From NCBI RefSeq assembly GCF_963678635.1, contig NW_026970609.1, forward strand, positions 1 to 64,000: a stretch of 64,000 bases of DNA, in the 5' to 3' direction. Below are positions 10,531-21,799 of this stretch, one piece after another (the stretch's first letter is position 1; each line of letters starts with the position of its first letter). The notes below the pieces were generated by a model. It saw only the letters and a list, made by a program, of their open reading frames with translations. It ran no database searches and was not told where the DNA came from. Source of the stretch: Symsagittifera roscoffensis (Eukaryota; Xenacoelomorpha; Acoela; Convolutidae). Made by a program: the position numbers and the translations under genes.

Positions 10531-11073
10531 ATCTCTCGTCAAAAACAAGGGTTGAAAAAGAAACAGAATATGGGAGATTTTTTTTTTAATTTTGCAAGGA
10601 GAGAGACAAAGAAAATTACTCATAGAAGATTGAAATAAACACTGCATCTACAGAGAGAGCATTTAGGCCTTTAAAACATAAAAAAAAATTTCATGGTGTA
10701 CATGGCAAAAATTTGTTACCAAACTGCAACAATTTGTTTCTGCCATTAGCTGTCGTAAAAATTGGTCTATGGTAAATACCTGAGATGTCAAAATAACGAT
10801 TTTTTATCAAATTTTCTACAACACAGCAGTCATAAAAAATTCTATCCTAAACATCAAAAATGGAGATAGAGTGAGAATTTCGAAAAATAAGGTTTCGTTC
10901 CGAAAAGGCTACAAACCACAATCTACCTAAGAAAAATTTGAAAAATTATCGTTATCAACAAAGAAACTAGCTATATATATATATATCATGGAAGATATCA
11001 AATATGATCAAAGTCTTTTGATTTTTTATGAAAAAGAACTAGGGAAATCTTCAGAACAAATATATAAATGATT
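10531..11073 (+). pseudogene. INT: Integrase C-terminal half, copy B
   Basis: Same content as 7,431-7,974: the NGDRVRISKNKVSFRKGYKP block near 10,865 and the EDIKYDQSLLIFYEKELGKS end near 10,990. A TGA at about 11,067 stops the frame just before the Y gene, where copy A reads through. Confidence 0.7.
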
Positions 11074-11800
11074 TTTCAAATTGAATTTTTATCGGTCAGC
11101 TGTCATTGTTTCTTTTGCTAATGATCTATTTTCCGATGTTTTTTATTTTTTTATTCGAAAATTAGTCTTAGTATTTTTGCAAATTTGTAACGGGAAAAAT
11201 ACACCTCAAAAAAACATGGAGGATTTCTTTTTTTCCGAAATATTGTACCCTTCCTGCTACTAAAATGTAACTGAGGGAACTTTTTTTTAAAGATGGACGA
11301 GACAGTTTTGAAGAAAAAAAAAGATTGAATCGATGCATGATAACCCTGGATTAGATCCGAGTTTTTCTAATATAACTTTAGCCATGAATGACAAAACTCT
11401 TTATCTTATAGGTGCATAAAACTTTGAATAGAACGGAGTTTATGTATCAGTAGACAAGATTACACAAAAAATGCCATTTTTTTACTTGAGGAACGTCGAT
11501 TGTATCTAAACGAAAGTTCTGATTTGAGTTACATTTTATTTGAAAACTTAGACATTCGTTATATTGGAGGGGAAACGTACACATTACCTTCAGTATTCTT
11601 ACGACATTATTAGAATACATTCCCTGATGACTTACAATGTTTTCAAAGAATATAAAATAGTAGATGATTAAAAAAATTTTTTTCTGCCTTGTGATCATTT
11701 CCTTCCCCAAGTAAAAAAATCTACGGGGCAGTACATGAACTATCAGTGTTTTACAAATAAAAATTAAAAAATATGAAAAAATTCATTTCGCATAACATTT
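11074..11800 (+). pseudogene. Y gene, copy B
   Basis: Nearly identical to the Y gene of copy A, with the same frame changes, so decay preceded the duplication. The open stretch 11,081-11,263 encodes the NFYRSAVIVSF start and the FSEILYPSCY block in one frame, because one base differs in the A-run near 11,212. Confidence 0.6.
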
Positions 11801-11814
11801 TTTAATTTATAACT

Positions 11815-12289
11815 TATAGGCAATGGTTGCTCAAAGATCAGCTATTTTTCACGTTTTTTGAGTAATGAAACACAATGTGAAGAGATTTTGGAGCTATCAC
11901 TAGGTTGTACTAGATTCGCTATACTCCGAGTTTGAAGTTTTCTTATAAAAAAAGGGTACGAGGCTAATGGATTTTATCCTCAAAAAGCACATGGGATTTG
12001 AAGAAGATTCTCAAACTCTTGGGAAAAACGCAATCCCCTTCATTAAAAAAACTATAGTCCCAGCTGCAAAAAGAATTGGATCGGATTTGTCTGAAATTGC
12101 AGCTCCAGAGATTCGATAATTTGTTAATGAATGAAAAAAATTGAAACATTTGCGAAAAATCTTGGAACAAAATTAGTTCGAAAGACAATGGGAGATGAAA
12201 AAAAAAATCCAAGCTTAGAACTAGTATAGCAATTTTAAAAAAAAAAGATTGCCAACCATCCGCCCTTGCAAAAAAACTTTTCACAACAT
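11815..12289 (+). pseudogene. X gene, copy B
   Basis: Nearly identical to 8,715-9,190, including the inserted MCP piece. One G is lost in GGGTTACG (GGGTACG at 11,955), which shifts the frame relative to copy A. The AIPFIKK and PAAKRIG core is retained. Confidence 0.6.
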
Positions 12290-13178
12290 TAAATGTGTAT
12301 AAATGAAAAGAGTCATGTTTGTTACGGAGCTTTTACAAGTCCTTCATTTACAGTTTTTAATAAATTCCCAATTTTGGAAACACGTATGTCATGTCACACT
12401 CAAGAACAACTTTCCAGTTTTTTTCTAGGTAAAAGCAGTTTTGAGTTTGAATTTGAGGCGGATCGTAACCTTTTTGTAGATTTGCGTGATAAAATCAGTC
12501 TAAAGCTTCAATTAATCAAGTGATGGTTGTTTGAGGCTTTCAAAAAATCGGAACAAAAAACAAAATCAGAAAATGACTTAGATTAGAAACCAGAAATTTG
12601 CTTAGCTTAGAAAACACTCCAGTATATTTGCTAACCTCCAATTGTGAAATGGGTTACGAGGCCAATTGATTATATCCTCAAAAAGCACAAAAATTGAGCG
12701 ATTTCAACTTGTCGGCAGTGAGTATTAAAGGAATACTTGCTTGTCATGAATATACTTTTGAAGAAATTCAGGAACCATTTGATTTGTATACATTCAAAGA
12801 AAAAGCAAATTCCTTAGAAACAGGGATAACCTTTCTCTCTATAGGAGTATTTACATTGAGTTGCGTACTTGTAAAAAAAGATAGTAACAAAAACCAAAGC
12901 TCGAAAAGAACTATTTCGACCTAGACCTAATTTTTACACGCTGTCTAATATTCAAAATATTGGTCAGAAATTTCATTATTTTTCAGTGTTTACTAGAAAA
13001 CTTGTATTGGTTGAACCTAATTATCGAAAATTGCAATGGAATATAGAGAGAGGCACTACAATTACATGGAAACTATAGCAAGAATCTTTATCATTCCAAT
13101 TAGTCAAAACCAGTTTATTCAGGAAAATATTTTCAATAAGGCTCCAATAAGAAAACTAGCTTTGGCAATAAAAATCAA
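12290..13178 (+). pseudogene. MCP: Capsid protein, copy B
   Basis: Nearly identical to 9,191-10,078, with the same two open stretches (12,293-12,523 and 12,694-12,924) and the same truncation at the C-terminal third. Amino acid differences are few (for example N to S in TNPSF). Confidence 0.75.
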
Positions 13179-13480
13179 TTGAGACGTTGCGGGATCTTGT
13201 TCATCGTAAAACTCTCTGTGCGATCTTTTTTGTTTTTGTTCACACCTAAATGTCCAGAAACAATTGACAAGAAAAGTTTTTCGATTGAAAACTTGAGAGT
13301 TTTTTACGTTTTAGATTGTAAATCAGAGTTCAATTAGTTTTGTCCAGACAATAAGACTTTAGTATGTTAGTTTGCTGATTCACTATTTCAGAAGAATATA
13401 AGTCAACAATCTTAATTTTTGTTTTAGTTCGCTCTTGCAAACAATCAGTTTCTTTGTTTTGAGACGTAAATCAGCTAACA
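13179..13480 (-). pseudogene. M gene region before protease
   Basis: This copy continues past the duplication end into sequence that precedes PRO, the normal arrangement MCP-M-PRO seen at 57,240 and 61,000. The minus-strand frame is interrupted by several stops. Confidence 0.5.
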
Positions 13481-13519
13481 AAAATTTTTTGTTTCTGCAA
13501 AGAGTCGAAAAAATTCCAG

Positions 13520-14010
13520 AGTTCACTTTCAAGACATAGATTTTTATCCAGCTAATCAAATTCCTCGACTAACAAAATATCCTTTTGCACTTTTTAACTC
13601 AGCCCCACGCAATGATATATGAGAACACTGAATCAGGATTGATCGATTGAATGAAACTTAGTTTTGCTAATTCTTAGGGTAGAAAGAGATCACTTGACTC
13701 ATTCTTAACAAAAGAAGTATCGACAAATTGCTCCCCGAAAACTACAAAAACCGATAATTTGTTTCGATTTTACGCAATTTATTCAGCGTTTTTTCCATTT
13801 TAAAATCTTCCAGAAAAACATAAAGAAAATTGAAGAAGTGGATCTTAAGAATTTCACTAGTATTTTGAAGTAAAAGTGCACATTTTGTTGTTAGGTGCAA
13901 ATTTTTGCAGTAAATTGACTTTATAACGAAGTGAATTGTATATTTGTTTAAGTAATTTAACTCTTTAAATTTCCTAATTTTTTTCACAAAAGCTGCATTT
14001 GCAACAAGTT
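13520..14010 (+). pseudogene. PRO: Adenain-like cysteine protease, catalytic residues lost
   Basis: Polinton PRO is an adenain/Ulp1-type cysteine protease thought to mature the virion. The NSAPRND block near 13,592 leads to the expected Gly/Glu-His-Trp site, here EH followed by a stop. The catalytic Cys site, which reads DNLCGFYA in the copy at 57,672, reads DNLFRFYA here, a TGT to TTT change at 13,762-13,764 that removes the nucleophile. Order M-PRO-CC is normal. The frame has several further breaks. Confidence 0.7.
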
Positions 14011-14024
14011 TTTTGGTGACCTTT

Positions 14025-14830
14025 ACGGAAAATGGTGATGGAATATGGATGTTCTAGTCCTTCAAATTAAAAATTTACGAAAACTCGATTTTAAAAATCG
14101 ATAAAATTACGAAAACTGTTTCCAACCTTTAGTAAAATGTATAATCTTGATTTTAGTTAACTCTGAGACAAATAAACATAGAAAAAATATCAGACACAAA
14201 ACGATTTGCAAAACTATATCGTTCTCATTGTAAACTTTTACCATATCAAGGCAAATCAAATGACAAAACTTTGAAGGATTAAGGTCAAATTGATAAAGAG
14301 AACGTTAATCAATTGTAGCAAAAATTAATAGAGAGAAAGATAAACCTATTGAGATAAAAATGAGAGCTTTAAGAAAAACGTCTCACCGGTCAAAATGTTT
14401 TGCATTTTTTTGTCTTATCTCTTATAAAAATTCCATGTAGTTTTGATTGGACCTATTTCAATTTTCTATAGAAATTTGAAGTTTCAATCTACCAGGAAAG
14501 CAATCCACGCTTCAGTGGAGAAAACTAGTCTGTTTCTGTCAAATAATCGTGGGATAATGGTGAATTATTCAACAGTATAGACCTGTCAATTATCTCCTAA
14601 TTTCTCTTGCAGCAGAATAATTAGTCTGTCACAGCTCATCCCCTCTTGTCAATTTTCCCCAGATAACATTAGGGAAAATAAAAAAAGGTTGAAATAAGTA
14701 ATTAAAAACTTACTTGTTTAAAAAAAATTCTATGTTCTATTATTTTATGTTCTCTTACTCTACATTGATAGCTCAGTTTTGTTGAAACTTATCATGTGAA
14801 ACTTAGCATTCAAGTTGTTTTTCGACTTTC
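14025..14830 (+). pseudogene. CC gene region after protease
   Basis: It aligns with 58,000-58,770: GGAAAATGGTGATGGAATATGGATG, CAGACACAAAACGA, GATAAAGAGAACG and CCCCAGATAA blocks occur in the same order. In the other copy the start reads MDDVVLHLKELTTERK, a charged helix-forming stretch. The gene is not recognised. No open frame longer than about 60 codons remains here. Confidence 0.45.
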
Positions 14831-14959
14831 AGGACTAAAATGTATTTGCAGATATAATTTCAAAAACTTAGAAAAAACTCCTGAAACTTAATATACCGGA
14901 ATTTTGAAAGAAAAGAGAGAAGTCGCATAGGTGAAAATCTAGCACCTACTAGGATTGGA

Positions 14960-15768
14960 AATCCTTTTTCAAAACAAAATTCAATCTACCTGTACTCATG
15001 GTTTCTTCTAACGTTGAGTTGGTTTCTACTGCTTCTTTTAATTTTTAAAATAACCTTAGTTGTTCTAAATTTTTTTTACCGAAAAAAACACCTTGAAAGA
15101 GAATGAGAGGTTGCTTTTCGGAAATTTTGTACGCTTTATTGTACTAAAACTTACCAGAGGAAAACTTACTTTCAAGAATGAACGAGAACGTTTTAAGGAA
15201 AAAAAATGAATCAATGCATTTTGACCCTGGATTGTACCCGAATATTATTGACTTAGTTTTGCCATGAATGGCAAATCTCATAAACGAACAGGGGCAAAAA
15301 ATTGAACAAAATGGAATTGATGTATCAGAAGAATCGATTCAACAAAAATAGCCATTCATTTACCTATTTCAGTTTATCTATAATCAGTATAAGTGAATCA
15401 AAGTGCTGATTTGAGTCACATATTTGGTTGTTGTTTAGAAAAAGTCAGACAGGATTTATTATGAAGAAAAAGATCTACAATGTCCACATTGTTCTCACGA
15501 AATTATAAGACCACATACCCTGATGATTTTTATTGAGTTTATACAATATAATATAGTAGTTCAAACAAAAACTCCTTCACTGCGTTCAGATCTTTTCAAT
15601 TCGTTAAGAAAGGTTTATGAAAATGGAGACATAAAATACAAGAACCTACATTTTAAAAACTTTTTGAAAGAGCACTTTCCATACCGGGATAATACGGGTG
15701 AAAAAAAATTTCTTTGTCCTCTTGCGTCGCAAGATTTCGGAAAATCATTTTTGATATATACTTCATAA
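14960..15768 (+). pseudogene. Y gene, second run
   Basis: An independent, more diverged Y copy. Readable blocks are MVSSNVELVSTASF near 14,998, DPGLYPNIIDLVLP-like near 15,226, GIDVSEESIQQK near 15,317, and an open end at 15,523-15,768 with KTPSLRSDLFNSLRKVYENG and NFLKEHFPYRDNTGEK. It is followed directly by X and MCP. It starts where CC sequence stops, so it is joined out of normal order. Confidence 0.6.
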
Positions 15769-16085
15769 AAATGGTCGCTCAAAGTTCAGCTAATTTTCCT
15801 ACTTTTATAGTCTTGCAAGACATGCTCTTGCGAAAACTCTTCGGAGTCGGAGTGGGAGAACTGAATCCCTTTAAGTTGAAAAAAATAAAGTCCTAGCTGC
15901 AAAAAGTTTCGGAGCAGCTTTATTTACAATCGCAGCTTCAATAAAAAATATGCTAAACAATTTGGAACAAAAACTTTTCGAAATAATTGGGGAGGTAGAA
16001 AAGAAACACCAGCGTAGAACTACTAGAACCAATTCTCAAAAAAAAGATCGAAAACCATTAGCTCTCGCAAAAACATTTTTGACAA
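15769..16085 (+). pseudogene. X gene, second run
   Basis: It starts MVAQSSANFPTF at 15,772. Blocks for the AKTLRS segment, the VLAAKSFG segment near 15,890 and the basic tail (KRKTPA and RTTRTNSQKKDRKPLALAK-like, in mixed frames) follow to the MCP start. The tail is rich in Lys and Arg as in the other copies. Confidence 0.55.
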
Positions 16086-17440
16086 TTGAAAATGAGTAAA
16101 AACCAAAGCAGTCATTTTTGTTACGGAGTTTTTACAAATCCTTCTGTGGAGATTTATGATAGAGTCGTAGCTCGGAAAAAAAATCATCTTACACGCAAGA
16201 AATTTTTCATAATACTTCTCTGGATGAAAGCAGCGTTGACTTTGAATTTGAGAAGGACTGTAATCATAATTTGGATATGATTGATACCCATCTCAGTTCA
16301 AGACTGTTATTAGTCCATGGAAGTTTTCTTGATGGTTTCAAAAAAGAAAAATCTGAACATAAAGCAAAATCAGATCAGAAACCAGAATTTTTTTTTTACG
16401 TAATAAGCAACCTACTAGATTCTCTAGTCTCCAATTATGAAGTTTATTTTAACAAAACAAGTGTCTACAACGACAATGGGTCATGTAATCATAAAGCACA
16501 AATCTCGTACGATTTCAACTCGTCGGCAGTCAGTGTTAGAAGAATACTTACATTCATGAAAATAGTTTTGAAGAATGTTTGGAAAATTTTGATATGTATA
16601 CGTTCAATGAAAGAGGAAATTCCTTAGGAAATGGATAAATGTTTTCGATCTTTGGGAGGCTTTCCATTGAGATGTGTACTTGTGAAATAATATTATTAAT
16701 GAAAACCAAAGTTCGAATTGAACTAATTCTAATAGACCTCTCAATTACATGCTGTCTAATAAACCAAAATTAGTCCGAAAATGTTGATTGTTTGCTGCTC
16801 ACTAGAAAAATTTTACTAGCTAATCATCAAAACTGGCAAAGGAATCTGGTAAAAACTTCTGCTCATTACCATTACAAGAGAAGTATAGCAAGGAACTCTA
16901 TCATTCCATCGTCACAGCAGTTTAATTGAGAAATTGTTTTCAATAATGCTCCAATGAGAAAAATGGCTGGGTCAATGAATACAAATTCAGCTGTTGTGGG
17001 AACTTATTATGAAAAGCCGTCCAACTATTCGCAATTTCATTTGAGAGAGCTTAAAATAATTCGGAGTGGAAGAGCAATTAATTCTTTAGATACAATTTTT
17101 TCTCGTCTCCCTTCGGTTACAATAATCAATTCAATGAAATTAAACGAAGATTACCTAGTTGTTCTCAAGTAAAGTTTTTAAATTCTTTATAATTATATTT
17201 TTTGATTTGACTTCTTTAGAGGATGCAGCCGAACAGTTGCTTTATGCAGAACTTACTAGAGAAAGCTTGAGATAAGAAATACTTTTCCAATTTCCATTTG
17301 AGCAATTAATGGAAATGATAGTCTTGGGAGAAAGTTTATCAAACGTTCAGAATGACAATTTCGGAGAAATCGCCAAAAACTGTGTAATTTTTTACTAGGT
17401 TTCAATAAAATTTTGTAACTTCTCCGTGGTTTATCATCCA
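16086..17440 (+). pseudogene. MCP: Capsid protein, near full length
   Basis: This copy spans the whole gene. Open stretches carry: the start MSKNQSSHFCYGVFTNPS (16,092 on); DTHLSSRLLL with FLDGFKKEKSEHKAKS and LLDSLVSNYEVYFN (16,271-16,627); then, after frame changes, MNTNSAVVGTYYEKPSNYSQ and FHLRELKIIRSGRAI (16,954-17,172); a DAAEQLLYAELT-type block near 17,222; and VLGESLSNVQNDNFGEIAKN near 17,321. These are the standard blocks of the F54H12.2-like capsid family in the right order. It is followed by non-Polinton sequence and repeat R rather than by M. Confidence 0.8.
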
Positions 17441-17759
17441 AATAGACTTCTTTTCAATGTAATGGACTTCTTTTTTTAGTGTTTCGTTTATTCAAAAATC
17501 ACGAAAATCCTGATTTTGGTACCCAAATAGCTCCAACCACTTCTAAACTAAACTCACCGGTTCTACCTATCATACTAGTACAATTACGAAGTAACTCACT
17601 AACTTAGCGCTTTTTTCAGTTTCAAAAAATATCGATATCTCAAAAATCGCGATTTGTGGGGGATCAAAATATTGGTATTTGACCCTAAGAACCGGTCCGC
17701 TTACTGTGTTTTTCACTAAAAAACGATATAGGAGTATTAATATGGGCTGCATAAATAAT
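17441..17759. other. Unassigned spacer between MCP and repeat R
   Basis: AT-rich sequence without gene similarity. A short inverted pair CCGGTTCT (17,557) and AGAACCGG (17,689) is the only structure noticed. Confidence 0.4.
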
Positions 17760-19485
17760 AGTTTTAGTAATACTCTACCCCTCAGGGCTTGTTTAATATA
17801 CGAACTAAGGCGCTTAACTCGGATTTTCGCATTTAGGTGGAGGTTCACTACATTGCAGCACTGTCGAGCCCCCCCCCACAGATTAATATCTTCCTTTTTG
17901 TACCAAAAGGGATACAAAATTTGTTAACGATACCCAACAGTCGATTGTTGTTGTCGTTGAGTCCCTTCTTGTTGCTCCCTGAACTGCTTGCCGGATCAGT
18001 CTTCTCCGCTAATCCCGAGAGCCTTCCGGATTGAGCGCAAATTAGCATTAACGTGCTTAAATACTCAAATAACCCTACAGTACAAGACTCACAAACGGGC
18101 CACAAAAATGATGGTAACGATCCTGACTGATATAAATGCCTGTAACAAGAAAATATGTATCAACAACGAGGGTCGGATCACATCTTGTCTGGGGGGATGA
18201 TTTCTACTGAATGTATACTTTTTTTTTTACTGTTTTTGGTTTTTTCGGTTATTTTTTTGATGTTTTTTGTTTTTCCTGGGTACTATACTACTTTTTGTTT
18301 GGTTTCTTGTATATTTTTAAGTGTTTTTTGGTCACGAACCTCTCAGGGGGACGGCCGATCGCCCCACCTTTCCTGGAACTTGAAATTTCGGTGTTAACTA
18401 TGTTAAAAAGCTATTCACGGGAAGCCGGAAGGCTTCCGCGTCCCGAACTACCCATCCGCCCTAGCGGTTAGGACCTTTTAAGGGCGTTAAAATGAGCATC
18501 CGGTCGGCGCGGAGTGCTCGTTAACGGTTCTGCCGGTCATGATGTTAAAAAATAATAACACCAGGAGCGCAATAAAACATCTATTCACCCGGAAATAATT
18601 ATCGACGGAAAACAAAGCTAGGTTCTAAGACAACTGGCCAGCGTCCAAACAGAGCTCTACAAGCTTTTCACCGTCTATGTCAAAACCAGTTCTTTTGGTG
18701 GTCTTTCTAACTTCGGGTCGATAAAAACTTTACTGCTTTCGGCTTCGGTCAAAACACTCAAACTAACCTAGTTATATGCAAGAATAGTGAACTCATGGCT
18801 GGGTCTCAGTATCCCCAGACCACGAGGTCACTCCTAAAAATAAGGCTACTACTTTATTATATTACTATTGTTTTTGTTCAGTAGATAAAAATCATATTCT
18901 CCATCGAAGATGGATCAACCCTTCCCCTTAACAGCTATCTTCTCATCGTTGCAAATTGAATTCGGATGATATTTAAATTCAATTCAGGACATATCCAGGA
19001 AGCTAAAAATAGTTTGGAACATTTTCAGTTCAAGTCTCAAGACCCTTCCGGATTCCTGAATCCGGGGAAAAACACCTTTATTTCCTCTCCGGAAGGTTGT
19101 TTTACACCCTTCACCGTTATTGTGAATGGCCTTGCAACGATTGTAGCGACACAAGCGTTGCAACTCAGAGCGGTCTCTGCTAAAACTCTGTCGTATTTTC
19201 TATTTCTTCTTTTCGTTTTTCTCGCAACTACCGTTGTTGTTGTTTTCGCAACTTCTGTCGTTGTTCAGTTTATATTTTGTATTTCTTCCAAAATGGCCGT
19301 TTTTGACGTTTCTCGGAAATTTGACGTCATCATTCAAAATTTTAAAAATTTCAAATACAGAATCTTCTAGCCTTCCTGATTCGTCTAATGGTCTAAATAA
19401 CGCCGTTAACCCTCAAAAACTATCAATTCTCCCGGCTAGCTGCTAAACAATCCGAAAGGGTCTTTTAGTCAATTCTGGTCGAATG
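17760..19485. repeat. Long repeat R, copy 2
   Basis: Direct copy of 1,590-3,295 with the same landmark order, diverged by many substitutions and indels. The two copies bracket the 14-kb Polinton block between them. A 134-codon plus-strand frame (18,966-19,370) has no counterpart in copy 1 and is not taken as a gene. Confidence 0.65.
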
Positions 19486-19499
19486 TCACAATGCTGAAA

Positions 19500-19790
19500 A
19501 TTTTGTACTTGTATCTTGGACTCTGACAAGGAGTCAACTATGGATCAGGAGCTTGCCAACTGCAACAAATTGTAAGACATATCACCTTTTAATTGAAGAC
19601 AAGCTTGTGTCACAACCATGAGTACAATGATAACAAACCACTCTACATTCAGATAATGCTCTTCACTGCAAAATATAATAAAGCCTTGCAACAAGTTGCC
19701 AAATCAAGTATGCTTTGAAAGAACTCAAAGAACTGTCTCAAAACTTGGAAAAAAATTTTGTTTATTTAGAACTGTCTTGTAAAGTATATT
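19500..19790 (+). pseudogene. P gene (PC4-like), decayed
   Basis: The TMDQELANCNK block at 19,540 and later pieces matching RQACVT, FRxxxLHCK and ELSQNLE-type residues correspond to the P gene at 43,267-43,738, with frame changes between them. It lacks the N-terminal part because repeat R is joined just before it. See 43,267 for the family argument. Confidence 0.5.
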
Positions 19791-19849
19791 GTGATTTTTA
19801 TGTTTTTTGTTGGGTAATTTAAATATTCATCTCCAAAATCGTTTTTCGC

Positions 19850-20600
19850 TTAGTGTCAAACAGTGGTATTGGATCTTAAAATTTAACAGTAATCTTAAAA
19901 CTTCACAATAAATAGGTACATTTTCATTTTGCTCTTCAAGAAAAAGCCCACAAAGTTCGACCACAAACTGTTACATAATCACAAAATTTCCCAAACTTGC
20001 AGAATTTGGACGTAGATTCACTAATACCCCTTTGTGAGTGGTTTTCGAATAAAGCTAGAAAACAAATTCACATAGAACAACAATCCGATAGCGAAAAAAA
20101 CAGAATTTATAGAATATCGTAGAAATGGAAATCAACGGAAAAAGAATCTATCTTCACAAGTAAAAAGAGAAGGACGTGGGAAACTACTCGATAAACTTCC
20201 TTCACTACTAGAATTATTGGGGTTTCGAAAATCTTGTAACATTATTTACGAATGCACTGTAGAAAACAAACGCACAGAAATTGAATGAAATTTAAAAGTT
20301 TTTGAGATTAAATAGCAAGATTTCTCTTAAAAAAAAAGAATTTTTTTGTACCTGAAATATTTTGGAGCCGGACATAAATTTATAAGAAGTGGACCGAAGT
20401 TTTCTTTTTTTCCAGGTCTAATTGGATAGAAAAATTCCTGTATGTATTTTTAAAATCCAAAATCTTTACACTACATCATTTCTACTTGACTCTATAGGAT
20501 TGGTAAAATCTACAACAATAAAAGGTCATGGATACTGTTATGTTGCACCTAGTCTCCCCAGCTCATGCTTTCTCGGTCACGTGGCTTGATTACTTTTCTG
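19850..20600 (+). pseudogene. G2 gene, unknown Polinton gene
   Basis: G2 lies between P and D in every run. Readable blocks are an SSRKSPQSS/TNCYIIT segment near 19,940, an FEWxxNKARK-like segment near 20,040, NIVEMEINGKRIYLHK near 20,116, and the end block with YKKWTEVF near 20,390. The gene is not recognised. It shows a mix of short beta-like and basic segments and no clear catalytic motif. Confidence 0.45.
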
Positions 20601-20639
20601 TTTGGTATGTTAAAGTTTTTGCTTCATCAGTATATGCAT

Positions 20640-20995
20640 TGTTCGATTATTAATCATTTCAACCAAAAAAAACGATTATTAACCATTTCAACCACTTTTG
20701 CAAAAAAAAAACAGTTAACAGAAAGAGCCTGGTTCTTCTGAATATTGAAAGGTTTGAAATCAACATCCATATCGTCTTGGTGTACAAATCATCTTCATGG
20801 AGTCAGTTGGATACAAACATTTTGAAAAATCTAGAAGCCACAGAAACTGATTTTTTTGCAAAAGAATATCAAAATGTAAGAATCAGTCAGAATTTTTGGA
20901 AAAAAAAGTTTTTGAACTTTGATGACTACGCTTGCCCAAAAACTCAGTGTTTAAGAATCAAAGAGTGTTATTGGAGGTGTAGCAGCTAACTGTAG
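20640..20995 (+). pseudogene. D gene, internally deleted copy
   Basis: An open stretch at 20,777-20,989 encodes YKSSSWSQLDTNIL, NLEATETDFFAKEYQNVRI, LEKKF-like residues and FDDYACPKTQ, ending in WRCSS. The N-terminal acidic motif region is reduced to the leader. A partial G2 tail and a second D copy follow, the same G2-D-G2-D pattern as in the inner Polinton. Confidence 0.55.
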
Positions 20996-21004
20996 CAGCA
21001 ACAC

Positions 21005-21235
21005 TTTTGGAAGATCTACTTGGATACGGAAATTCCCGTATGATTTTTCTTTGCAATTTTCAGAGTCTTTAGATTTCATGCAATTCTACATGACTCTGCT
21101 AGATCTGTGAAAACTACTAAAAAAGAAGGATCTTGATTTTGTTAGGTTGCAACTAGTTTCCCGAGTTCATGCTTTCTAGGTCACATGAGTAATTTTCTAC
21201 TTTTATGTTAAACTATTGCTCAATCAATGTATGCA
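21005..21235 (+). pseudogene. G2 gene tail, second copy
   Basis: GGATACGGAAATTCCCGTATG at 21,030 and the ATGCAATTCTACATGACTC and CATGCTTTCTAGGTCACATGA blocks match G2 ends elsewhere. Only the last third of the gene is present. Confidence 0.5.
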
Positions 21236-21239
21236 TTGT

Positions 21240-21790
21240 TTCATAGTTAGTCAATTTAAACAAAAAATGCATACAAAACAGTTCACAGAAAGATCCTGTA
21301 CGTTCAGGATATTGAGTGTAATGAAAAAGGTTTAGGAGTTTTTACAGATGGACAAACTGTAGGACTATATTTTCTTCCTCCCAAAAACTTCAAACTAACA
21401 TCCCAATCTTCTTGGTGTAAAGATCATCTTCATGTAATCAGTTGGATCAGCTGATACAAAAAAAGCTGAACTTGAAAAAGTATTGAAAAGGCTAGAAGCC
21501 ACAGAAAAGTTTTTTTTTGCAAAATTTGCATACGAAATGTAAGATTCTGTCAAAATTTTTGGAAACAAAGATTATAATTTTGGAAGACTACGCTTGCTGA
21601 AGAGTTCGGTATTTGATGTTCAAGGATGAAGACTTTGATTGGAGGTGTAGCAGCTAACCATTTCATCTGCAAAAAATTTTCACTGTGCAGAAAAAAGCAT
21701 CTGCATACGCAACATGGACCCGATGTTTTTTTCAAAAAACGGAAAAAACCAAAAAAAATTCTTATTGTTTTACCGTTTTTAAACTTCAAT
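21240..21790 (+). pseudogene. D gene, second copy
   Basis: Blocks in order: IECNEKG-like near 21,325, GLGVFTDGQTVG near 21,332, FLPPKNFKLTSQSSWC near 21,370, DHLHVISW near 21,425, EATEKFFFAK near 21,497, EDYAC near 21,583 and NFHCAEKKASAYATW near 21,676. Frame changes separate them. The end block HCAEKKA-x-AYATW is better preserved here than in any other copy. Confidence 0.6.
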
Positions 21791-21799
21791 TAAATGTCA

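Larger units (their letters stand above)
10265..13363 (+). repeat. 3.1-kb tandem duplication, copy B
   Basis: Second copy of the unit at 7,167-10,264, offset 3,098-3,099 bases. Small differences include an extra TA pair in the TATATATA run at 10,972 and a stop created at 11,067 (AAAAGA to AAATGA) in the INT end. Confidence 0.95.

Noticed and set aside
8865..12284. 106-codon minus-strand frames at 8,865-9,185 and 11,964-12,284
   Set aside because: They are antisense to the conserved core of gene X, whose plus-strand residues match other X copies.
17570..18105. Overlapping frames on both strands near the start of R copy 2
   Set aside because: They are not conserved in R copy 1 and have no recognisable residues.
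18966..19370. 134-codon plus-strand frame with a hydrophobic stretch
   Set aside because: It lies inside repeat R and has no counterpart in R copy 1, so it is taken as chance.
1590..19485. R copies as long terminal repeats of a retroelement
   Set aside because: The DNA between them is Polinton gene pieces, with no primer-binding site, polypurine tract or gag-pol genes.
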